Shown: positions 24,001 through 34,056 of the stretch, piece after piece
Numbering within the stretch: the first letter of the stretch is position 1
How the letters are laid out: every line of letters begins with the position of its first letter
DNA from: Epiperipatus broadwayi
Taxonomy: Eukaryota; Onychophora; Udeonychophora; Euonychophora; Peripatidae
Length of the DNA stretch: 64,000 nucleotides
NCBI GenBank assembly: GCA_028023455.1
Contig: JAQFVV010000143.1
Span: 2,855,301 to 2,919,300, forward strand
Reading direction: 5' to 3'
Position numbers and translations under genes: made by a program
Notes under the pieces: generated by a model
Seen by the model: the letters and a program-made list of their open reading frames with translations, nothing else
The model's database searches: none
What the model was told of the DNA's origin: nothing

Positions 24001-25090
24001 TAGTGTACATAAATTGTTTATTTTTATTTGTTGTTGTTAATAAACTTTGTTAAAATTTGTTTTCAAAATTTTTGTGTCTGGATTGTTTATTTCTCCACTT
24101 CACTGCATGAAATCATGATATATTCATAACAATTGAAACAAATATATAATTTTGCACAAAAAGATAAATAGAGAATTATTTAAGAATTTAAATATTTATT
24201 GGTATTCTTTTAATTAAATAATTATAATTTTACATTGTTTTATTGGTCATAAATCAGTTATCACAATAGTATACTGAATTATATGCTATCAGTTACCACA
24301 CATCCTTTGTTTATCAGATTATCATATGCTACCACTTATTTATTATATTATTACATGAAGATAAAAGATTATATAAAATTATTTTATTATTTTATTATGG
24401 TAATAAAATTATAATAAAAGAAAAGATATCCAGTAGTAGTTAAACAATGAAGAATATTATTATTATTTATTATTATTAGTTTCAGTGTAGTAGATTATGA
24501 CATAAAATCCCTTCTCATATTTTACTACTGTATTTTTTTATTAACTTAGAATAAACTTTACAAACCTGAGATTTTTATTGAGCTAGATTATTATAAATAG
24601 ATTAAGATGTAATTATTAACTTAATCTTAGTGAGTAGAAGTTATTAAAGTCGTATGAATACTATGAGTTTGTTATTTGAAATAGTAATAAGGGAGGTAGT
24701 GTTCTTATGCCATTGAGGTAGTATCCTGTAGGATATTGGCTCAATGTAATCTATCTTGTCACCTGTATTCTCACTTCAAGTTTCATGAAAATATTAAATA
24801 TTTATTTAATTTATTTTTATAAACTGAACCTTATTCGTATTTTAAATTTGAGCTAGTAAAATATTTAATTTTAATGCTGAATATTTCATTTATTAATTAT
24901 TAACTGAGCTAGAACCCGTTTTATTTCATATCATATATTATCTGGAAGTGAAGATGCACAAGACCAGGTTAGAATATATATATACAACGTTAGATTTAAG
25001 ATAGCATTTGTTAACTCTAAAAATATATAAAACAAATATGCATGATGCTAAATTGAAAGTAATATAAATTTAACTACTAATGATAATATT
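21037..25090. other. AT-rich DNA, no gene recognised
   Basis: Small open frames at 21273-21470 (+), 21616-21870 (-) and 22790-22975 (-) show no domain. A 13-bp duplication (GCAGAGAATATTG twice) lies at 21918-21943. ATT-rich microsatellite sequence is at 24456-24478. A compact stem-loop is listed separately at 24711. Confidence 0.35.
24711..24746 (+). other. Two-tier stem-loop of unknown role
   Basis: CATTGAG (24711-24717) pairs with CTCAATG (24740-24746), and inside it TATCC (24722-24726) pairs with GGATA (24731-24735) around a TGTA loop. The outer strand contains TGAGGTAGTA, identical to the first ten bases of let-7, but the hairpin is too short for a microRNA precursor. Confidence 0.3.
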
Positions 25091-25097
25091 TAAATCA

Positions 25098-25375
25098 CCA
25101 TCATCATCATCAACCATTATCAATCCACTGCAGGATGAAGGTCTCCAAGTTCAATCCATCTTTTCCTATCTTTAGCTTCTCTTCATAATTGTATATATTG
25201 GAAAAAATATTCTTAAACTCTGAGGTAAAAAGCCAATAAACTCACCACGCTGGCTAATGCGTGTTGGTGAGCAGTCCATCCATATTCGTATACTATATGA
25301 ATAATCACATAGTAATAACAGCTGCAATGACAAGAACGTATGGAATCCAGTCAATATATTTGCAGGTAAATTATA
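25098..25375 (-). mobile_element. Internally deleted LINE copy
   Basis: Read on the - strand, the 5' half (25375-25225) matches the 5' region of the LINE at 16985-17110, including GCATTAGCCAGCGTGGTG. It then jumps directly to the LINE 3' end (KDRKRWIELG-like code, CCTTCATCCTGCAGTGGATTG) and a GATGAT tail (25098-25115). Endonuclease and RT are missing. This is the structure expected of a short non-autonomous derivative that keeps both ends. Confidence 0.65.
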
Positions 25376-25379
25376 CTAA

Positions 25380-26690
25380 GATATCACACTAAAAGAAGTA
25401 ACCAATCAACTCTCTCATTACACATCGTTTCATAATACTAATCATCAATTATCTATGAGTCTACTGGAAGTATCCCTCAACTTAATATACATTTGTTTAT
25501 TTATAAATATCTAATCAAAAACCAGTTAGATTTTAAAGCATGAAGTAATTACAACACAATCATTAAATATTTTAACATTATGGCAAATTTGTTTTAAGAC
25601 AGAGTTGACATAATGCAATATAATAACAGAAATTACTATAAATTAACTAACTTTATTATATCAATAATTATGCACTTATAACGCTTGTTAAAGAAGTTAT
25701 ATGTGCACAGTGTTAAACTTGAAAATAATATAAATTAACTACTTTTGAAACAAATAATCCTGTCAATAAATTAAAATATTTCACTAAAACTACTAGCCAA
25801 TCATCAAGTATAAATTATCAAAACATTTAATGACTAGATTATTTCAATGTTATTAGAAGTAGATAATTTATATTGTTTTCTAATTTAAAATTATGCACAT
25901 TTTTGTATTATAATGGGTTATTAATTAATATTTTTTTTTTTATTCAAGACCCAAGTTAATTTATATTAACATTAAAATATTTAATAGTAAAAGTATATGC
26001 TGTAATTATTTCATCCTTTAAAATCTGGTTGTGTATTATGTTGGTGAATATTGCGCAGTAGACTTACAGTTAGCCGATGATTAATGTTCATTTCATGAAA
26101 CAATTGTACTGAGATAACTATAATTTATAAATATGAATTGCTGGAAAATTTAAATGTTATTAGGAATAGTTAATATATAAATATTGTTTCTTATTTTAAA
26201 CAATTCTTGTATTTCCATAAAAATTTCATTGAGTTGTGCACAGTAGAAGCAGTATGATTTTTAGAGTATATTATATAAAGAATTTAATATGATAATGTAG
26301 AACAGATTGACTAGATGCTAAAATTAAAAAGGGGGCCTAGAAATAGATGGGAAGGTTAAATAAAAAAATTGCTATAATCTGAAAGTAGAAAATTCATGAT
26401 ATAAAATTTTTCAATAATATTAAAGAGTTGTTTGTTCTGTGTTACTGTTTTAAAAATAGATAACCATATGATTAATTTCTCCATAAGTCATATGATATTT
26501 CAGTAACTCTGATGGTGAATCAGCATTTCTATTCATTTGAATAAAAAAAACTTAAAAATTTACTCAGTGAAGAATCAATTCAATAAAATCCACTCTATTA
26601 TTGGATTAAATTGCATTAGGCTTACTGCTTTTTTAAGAAAATAATTATAACTTTTCATTTATAATGTAGATATTAATGCCCCTTTTACCC
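25380..26690. other. AT-rich DNA, no gene recognised
   Basis: No supported feature. It ends in the (TA)n target region of the next retrotransposon. Confidence 0.4.
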
Positions 26691-26701
26691 TATATATATA
26701 T

Positions 26702-28422
26702 TGTGATGATTGCACATACTGCGATCACACATATAGATATTTAACATTTAAAGAATGTTAAATATTGTGCTTGAGTTATAAAAGAAGTGAGTTTAGAAAA
26801 ATTACAAAACAAATAAATGTTTAAGTAAAAAAAGAGAGGGAATTAGAATCAAAACGATTCTTATCTTTTACCCTCCAAAGTTCAGATTTTAAAAAAAAAA
26901 GAATAGAAATATTAAAGTTAGAAATATCGATATCAGGTGTTTAATGTAAGATTAAAAAAATGAGAAATGAAATATAAATAAAATAGAAACTTAATGATAT
27001 AAAAAAAAGCGATAGTTGGGGAGTGTAAATAAAATATAAGTAAAATTTAGAATGCAACGAAAAGATAAAGATCTGTTCTTAAAATTACACATTTTGACGA
27101 AAATGAAATGCATATGCGAATGTATGAATAAAGGGAGTAAGGTTTATTTCATGTCAAAATGAAATAATTTTATTAAACAAAATGATTGAGAAATAAATGT
27201 AAAATATTATATTATAAAATTGTATCAAATTGAAAGTAATTTTGTATAAGTTGCTGAAAACATTTTTTAAAGTAAAAAGGTGTGAAATAAAAATACAGCG
27301 GGGGATCAAGATAAGGAAGGAATTTGAAAAATAAAGGACATTAATTAATTAATTAAAAAACAGTATTGGTCGAGACTTCAGTGAAGACACTGCTCTGATA
27401 AGAAGCAGAGAAATATAATAGAAAGCAGACATGAAAAGTTAAATTTTGGGAACATGAAGACAAACTATAACATAAGGGAAGCTTCGAGGATGTGTGGCTA
27501 AGGGCCAATCGCGATCGCCGGTTGATCCAGACTTCCGTGCTATAATGGTTCGCATCTCGATGTAACAACTGCCGACTTAGTGCCTGCCGAAGGGTTCGTT
27601 TTGCCTTGCCTTGATGCCCACAATAAGGAGGAGTCCCAACAATCAAATTTAACTGAAGAGCGACCGTTTCCCTACTAAAGAAATGGAAAAATTCCACGGG
27701 ACGGTCAGCAAGACGCCAAGTTTATTCAAAGACTTAATGACCTAGGTAATTATGAATAATACCTTTTATATAACTTATGTGCACATACTTTTAAATTTAA
27801 TGCAATTGCCAATCCCACATATAATGAGATAGACATTAATTAGACTCTTTTAATATTTGAAATGATCATAAAGGGATAATTTATTTCCACAGATTGCAAT
27901 CATTTATAGAATCATCTATTGTATTTTTAGTTATTTTTTGTAGTGTTATAGCATAATCTGTTTTTTTTATATTGAGTGTTAATAATTTAGAGTGTTTCTT
28001 TTATTATAATTTATTGTATTAAAAATCTTTTATTTATGTAAAATCCGTTTCGTCTCTTTCTTCGCCACTTCCAAAAGTAATATAGTCTTAGGATTGGGAA
28101 ATAATTATTATTCATTTGAGTACTTAATTAACACGTGAAGCTAGTGGTGCAGTATTTGATCCCATTAAATTTATAATTATCCAAGCGCTGTAACTCTGTT
28201 AAATCTTACAGCAGTCGGGAGAAAGTTGACCGGGAAATATAACTTGGGGCTATACCCGTATAGCATACAAGTTCGGTCAAGTACGGATATAGACTCGTTT
28301 ATGTCCGTATTTTCTCTCTGCTTGCGGTAGCGGAAAGTGGGCGATCTTGAATTATAAGAATTCCCCATTATATCTATATAAAAGGGAAGTTTAAGCCTTT
28401 CGATCATCGGGTTACCGTAACA
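26702..28422 (+). repeat. Left LTR (1721 bp)
   Basis: Starts TGTGATGATTGCAC and ends GTTACCGTAACA. It contains a GC- and CpG-rich block (27470-27720) inside AT-rich sequence, and a TATA box (TATATAAAAG, 28374-28383) only about 40 bp from its 3' end. The right LTR has a few extra bases in front (TGTAA) that the left one lacks, so the left terminus may be trimmed. Open frames on its - strand, e.g. 27353-27697, have no recognisable domain. Confidence 0.85.
28374..28383 (+). promoter_or_regulatory. TATA box near LTR 3' end
   Basis: TATATAAAAG, in CTATATAAAAGGGAAG, is conserved in both LTRs. Initiation about 30 bp downstream would leave only about 15-20 nt of R plus U5 before the LTR ends at 28422, unusually little. 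Confidence 0.45.
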
Positions 28423-28440
28423 TTTTGGGGGCCAGTTTCC
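28423..28440 (+). other. Candidate primer binding site
   Basis: TTTTGGGGGCCAGTTTCC directly follows the left LTR. It resembles the TGGGGGCTCGTCCGGGAT type of site used with proline tRNA but is not identical; which tRNA it pairs with cannot be settled here. Confidence 0.4.
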
Positions 28441-28859
28441 GGGATGTCTATTGCTGTGCAATTAGTGATTACGTGTTGAATTATTTTGTAAGATAACGAA
28501 AATATTTTCTAAAATAATATATGTGTTTTTAAAATATATAAAATTCGCGTTGTAAATCAGAGTGGTTAGAAGCGAAGATAAAGGGGATAAATTTTTTGCT
28601 TTATAATACTTCATATATGTGTTTCATCGTCAAGTGTGTACGAAGAATAGAAAGATGGGAAAATTTTAATATTAAGAAAGTTTTGAAATGCGTTGTGACG
28701 TATTTAATAAAAGACTAGAAGTATTTCATATAATCGCCATGAACAAAGAATTAATTATCTCAAATAATTGCTGGTAATGAAATATAAATCATTTCAGGAA
28801 AAAGAAAAAAGAATAAAACCAAGTTTCGTAAAATATTATAAATGCTAAATAATAAAAAT

Positions 28860-29590
28860 AGTCGCATAGTCCAGTTAAGTTAAAAATAAATAAATGTGTG
28901 TATGAATTCATAGTCGTAATAATAAAGTGTGTTCAGCTATAATTATAGCGATCAAATATAGATTATCTAGATGTTTGTTGTAACGAAAATAAAGTAGTTA
29001 AGTTAAAGGAATAAAACAGTTAGTAAAGTCTTAATCATAAATGATAGATTCTAAAATATTCGCATATCTCAGTTAAGTTGACGAAGAAATATATATGTTG
29101 GACTTTAGAATAATCGCATATGTGAGCGAAGTGGAAAAAATATGTGTGAATTTATAATAACGTATCCCAGTTAAGCTGAAAATAAGATATTTCTAATGAT
29201 AAATGATAAAAAAATGTTCGAGTGTATTTGTTAGGTTGAAGAAAAATATATACATATGATTTTAAATATTCGAGAAAGGAAAGTAATTGATAAATTACAA
29301 AACGTAGTAAGTATAACGAAGTATATTAATTAAGTTGAGGAAATATATGTGTATGATTTTAAAAAAATAACCGTGAGGATAACTTGATCAATAAATTGCT
29401 GATATAGCTTGTACAATGAAGTATACATGTTAAATGGAAGGAAATATATCTATGATTTTAAAATAGTAAAGAGACTATATAAATTACAAACATAGTGTGT
29501 GTAACGAAGGAGGTTAGTTCGTTAAAAATATATCTATGTGTATGATTTTGTTTTAAAAAACAACCGTAACCTTAAAGTGATCGAGATTTA
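28860..29590 (+). repeat. Degenerate tandem repeats in the retrotransposon leader
   Basis: At least six diverged units, roughly 90-120 bp apart, share a phrase close to CAGTTAAGTTGAGGAAATAT followed by GTGTATGATTTTAAAATA and then ATCGCATA- or TAACGAAG-like sequence. Occurrences begin near 28869, 29067, 29168, 29228, 29322, 29431 and 29515. They precede gag, in the part of the transcript where packaging signals usually lie. Confidence 0.55.
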
Positions 29591-30029
29591 GAAACGGAAT
29601 ATTAGAAATATATCATAAGTGCGTACTGTTGGAAATACAGTCAAATAGAAATGAGTTTATTTATAAATATTGTTAACAGAGGAATAAAGAATAGTAGTTG
29701 AGTTAGATTAAAAAAATATATAAGTGCGACATTAATCGAAGTATGGTGAGTCAGAGTTGAATAAGTTGGAAAAAAATATAGGACAATCATCGAGGTGGGT
29801 AGGCCGTCAGACGAATCTAAGGCAGGCAAACAAGAGGGTGAACCGGAGTGTGGATGTTTGGGTTGGCTAGCGATCTAAATGCTAACTGACAAATAACAAA
29901 TATATTAAAAGTTAATCAAAGCGGAAAGCAAAGAGTCGGTAGAAAGAATTTTTGATATAAATCTATCCAGAAGAGTTCAATAATAGTAATAATAAAGATG
30001 GATATCAAGAAGGGATAAATAAAATTATT

Positions 30030-31465
30030 ATGCATACAAGGTCCCAAGCTAAAATAGACTTTCAAGAAGAGGAAGTAAGAGAAGGGAATGAAGATAAGGA
30101 GATGAAAGTAAAGGGCAGAATAGATTATAGTAATATCATGGATATGCTAATGCAAAGCAAGAGCAATTCATGAAGGACTACGTAAACAGACAGGAGAGAA
30201 GGATGGAAGAATGGTGGGTAAAGATAGAAATAAACAACCAGAAAAGAATTGCTGAAGCCATGGAAGAAATTAGAAATGATGTCATCCAGCAATCAGAGGC
30301 TAAGAACACAAGAAATGGATTTTACAGAGAAGTTGAGTGGGATGAACAAAGGAGTATGGAGCAATGTGTATATGATGAATTAGAAAGGGCTGAGAGTATA
30401 GGTAGAGAGTCAGCCGAGTTTGATCTGAGAGAAGACATAGGGTGGCCAGAAAGGGAAATAAGAAAGTTAGATGAAGAAGTGGAAGTAATAAAAGTAGAGG
30501 ATAGTAGGATACTGACAAGCATACAGGAAAATATAATTCAGATAGCGAAGGCAGTGGAAAGGTTGAACACAAAATTTGAAGAGAGGATAAGTAGGTCAGC
30601 CAATAACAGCGCTGATACTGAAGTAAAGGGCATAGGACCAAGAATCACTGGAGAATGTAGAGATATGGGCTCTGGAAATTGCATGGATTATCCTGTTGGC
30701 TTCCATCAATTTCTAAATATACCAGTTTTTGCTGGAAACCCTGGAGAAAGCCCTATGGAGCACTTGAACAGCCTGGAACGGTATTTCAAGTTTGGTAGAA
30801 TGAATGAGGAGGCCAAGATAGCGGTCGCCTGCAGTCATTTGCAGGGCGAATCTCAAGTCTGGTGGAACTCACTGTTCCAGAAACCCACCACATTTGCAGG
30901 GTATCACAAGGCTTTGAAGACCAGTTATTGGAGTGAGGAACTCCAAGAAGATATGCTGCATCAGATAAAACAGGAGAAATGGAGACTGGAGGAATCATTT
31001 ATAACCGTCGTCCGCCGTAAAGTAGCCAAGTTGCGGATGATGACCGCAAACCCATTTTCTGAGATGCAAATACTCCGGATAACTAGGCATGGGTTCCCAA
31101 AAGATTAGAACAGATTCTAATCAGTGCAGAGAGGAGGACGGTGGACCGTGTGGCCGAGTTGCTGAGTGCATTGGATACCACTAGGGACGACCAGAAGGAG
31201 GATGGATATAAACCTAGACCGACTCCAAAGGAACCACTTGAAATTAAAAATGGTTGGAATCCTAGTAAAGGACGATGGAAAGAAAACAAGAGATTTGACA
31301 GAGTGGAATCCAAGAGGACAGGAAGATAAACGATCCAGATGTAAGACTGAATGGAAGTGGCCATACAAATGGACAGAGGATAGAGAACGTAGGGATCAAA
31401 GTCCGCATTCCAGGGAACGCAGAGGTGATGTCAATAGAGAAAGACAACCACCAGATAAAATATAA
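30030..31465 (+). pseudogene. gag gene of the gag-only element, frameshifted
   Basis: The natural start is probably ATG 30030 (MHTRSQAK, a typical gypsy gag opening). That frame stops at 30171-30173, overlapping ATG 30170 of the long 312-codon frame, so one indel separates them. Residues 1-150 of the long frame are Glu/Lys-rich and likely coiled coil. From about residue 180 it is a retrotransposon gag domain: FLNIPVFAGNPGE, LNSLERYFKFGR, and ACSHLQGESQVWWNSL. It ends at a TAG at 31106-31108 just after CCCAAAAGA; the -1 frame continues (RLEQILISAERR ...) to 31329. Another shift gives an Arg-rich, nucleocapsid-like tail to 31465. No CCHC knuckle was seen. Confidence 0.75.
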
Positions 31466-32342
31466 ACCCCAGCATCAATAAAGGAAGGATTCACTGATAC
31501 CAGATTGGAAATGAAATTGGATCACGAGTAATGGAGAATGGACTTTAATATTGATAATGATAATATAAAGAAATGATGAGCCTAAATGGCCAAACAGTAC
31601 AAAAGGATCCAAACGAAGACAAAGCATCAGATGATAGATAGTAGTGTGAGAGCGTAGATAGAGGCTGAAGATGTGTAGGTTTACATATTTGTAGATGGAT
31701 CTTAGCAGTATATGGTGACCCTTCTCTGTTATGTATTCATGTATGTTCTGCAGTCACCAAATCTTATTATATAGAGAAGACAGGGACAGAGATCCTCTTC
31801 TCATAATGACTCACTGGATTAAGATTTCCAGTTAGATATTTGACAAATATCGTGAGTCAATGGTTTAGAAGCCAATCTACGGGGTAAGAACCCCGTTATA
31901 AAAAAATACGAGTTATCAGTTAAATATTCTGAGCTCATGGATGAGCTGGACAAAAAAGATGCCAGCCTCCCAACCCACCTTGGTAATAGTGACCAGAGTT
32001 GTCATTCAGAGGATTATTGTTTGTGAAAGTGTGAGGTATGAAAAGGTTTAATCGAGTCACAGAGTTATCCTGTGGACTCGAACCTGTATATACAAGTAGA
32101 AGGCAGAAATAAATTCATGTAATGTTATAGCAAGATTAAATTGGTTTAGTAATGCTGGTTGGGTCATCAGAGTAGGGATGTAATTTTTCTGGTCGCCTCT
32201 CTAGGAATAATCTCATCACTAAAGTTATATTAGAAGTAAATAGATATAAAATGGTTCTAACAGTAGTTAGGAGCATCTAGCTTGAAGTGCAGTAAATTAA
32301 AATTTTTTTAAGAAAATTTTTAAAGGAAGGGGAATGGTGTAA
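31466..32342 (+). other. Internal DNA after gag, no pol recognised
   Basis: All three + frames are full of stops, and none shows protease (DSG/DTG), RT (YxDD) or integrase motifs. A purine tract ends the segment. It may be remnant coding sequence too degraded to read, or non-coding filler. Confidence 0.45.
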
Positions 32343-34039
32343 TGTGATGATCACACATACTGCGGTCACACATATAGATATTTAACATTTAAAGAATGTT
32401 AAATATTGTGCTTGGGTTATAAAAAAAGTGAGTTTAGAAAAATTACAAAACAAAGAAATGTTTAAGTAAAAAAAGAGAGGGAATTAGAATCGAAACGATT
32501 ATTTTTTACCCTCCAAAATTCAGATTTAAAAAAAAAAAGAATAGAAATATTAAAATTAGAAATATTGATATCGTGTTTAATGTAAGATGAAAAAAATGAG
32601 AAATGAAATATAAATAAAATAGAAACTTAATGATATAAAAAAAAGCGATAGTTGGGGAGTGTAAATAAAATATAAGTAAAATTTAGAATGCAACAAAAAG
32701 ATAAAGATCTGTTCTTAAAATTACACATTTTGACGAAAATGAAATGCATATGTGAATGTATGAATAAAGGGAGTAAGGTTTATTTCATGTCAAAATGATA
32801 TAATTTTATTAAAGAAAATGATTGAGAAATGTAAAATATATTATAAAATTGTATCAAATTGAAAGTAATTTTGTATAAGTTGTTGAAAGCATTTTTTAAA
32901 GTAAAAAGGTGTGAAATAAAAATACAGCAGGGGATCAAGATAAGGAAGGAATTTGAAAAATAAAGGACATTAATTAATTAATTGAAAAACAGTATTGGTC
33001 GAGACTTCAGTTAAGACACTGCTCTGATAAGAAGCAGAGAAATCTAAATAGAAAGCAGACATGAAAAGTTAAATTTTGGGAACATGAAGACAAACTATAA
33101 CATAAGGGAAGCTTCGAGGATGTGTGGCTAAGGGCCAGTCGCGATCGCCGGTCGATCCAGACTTCCGTGCTATAATGGTTCACATCTCGATGTAACAACT
33201 GCCGACGTAGTGCCTGCCAAAGGGTTCGTTTTGCCTTGCCTTGATGCCCACAATACGGAGGAGTCCCAACAATCAAATCTAACCGAAGAGCGACCGTTCC
33301 CTACTAAAGAAGTGGAAAAATTCCACGGGATGGTCAGCAAGACGCCAAGTTTATTCAAAGACTTAATGACCTAGGTAATTATGAATAATACCTTTTATAT
33401 AACTTATGTGCACATACTTTTAAATTTAATGCAATTGCCAATCCCACATATAATGAGATGGACATTAATTAGACTTTTAATATTTGAAATGATCATAAAG
33501 GGATAATTTATTTCCACAGATTGCAATCATTTATAGAATCATCTATTGTATTTTTAGTTATTTTTTGTAGTGTTATAGCATAATCTGTTTTTTTTATATT
33601 GAGTGTTAATAATTTAGAGTGTTTCTTTTATTATAATTTATTGTATTAAAAATCTTTTATTTATGTAAAATCCGTTTCGTCTCTTTCTTTGCCACTTCCA
33701 AAAGTAGTATAGTCTTAGGATTGGGAAATAATTATTATTCATTTGAGTACTTAATTAACACATGAAGCTAGTGGTGCAGTATTTGATCCCATTAAATTTA
33801 TAATTTTCCAAGCGCTGTAACTCTGTTAAATCTTACAGCAGTCGGGAGAAAGTTGACCGGGAAATATAACTTGGGGCTATACCCGTATAGCATACAAGTT
33901 CGGTCAAGTACGGATATAGACTCGTATTTTCTCTCTGCCTGCGGTAGCGGAAAGTGGGCGATCTTGAATTATAAGAATTCCCCACTATATCTATATAAAA
34001 GGGAAGTTTAAGCCTTTCGATCGTTGGGTTACCGTTACA
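32343..34039 (+). repeat. Right LTR (about 1.7 kb)
   Basis: Starts TGTGATGATCACAC, or at 32338 if the preceding TGTAA is counted, and ends ACCGTTACA. It differs from the left LTR by scattered substitutions and a few small deletions (for example, about ten bases lost near 33924). Confidence 0.85.
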
Positions 34040-34056
34040 ATATATATATATTGTGA

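Larger units (their letters stand above)
26702..34039 (+). mobile_element. Gag-only LTR retrotransposon with 1.7-kb LTRs (TR-GAG-like)
   Basis: Two highly similar direct repeats (26702-28422 and 32343-34039) flank 3.9 kb of internal DNA. Behind the left LTR is TTTTGGGGGCCAGTTTCC (28423-28440), placed where a tRNA primer site belongs. In front of the right LTR is a purine tract, AAAGGAAGGGGAA (32322-32334). The interior holds a repetitive leader and a gag gene with a retrotransposon gag (capsid) domain, but I see no protease, RT or integrase in the 870 bp that follow. It would depend on another element for pol. The near-identical LTRs suggest a recent insertion. Confidence 0.75.

Noticed and set aside
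30300-30641. - strand open frames opposite gag
   Set aside because: Antisense shadows of the purine-rich gag sequence.
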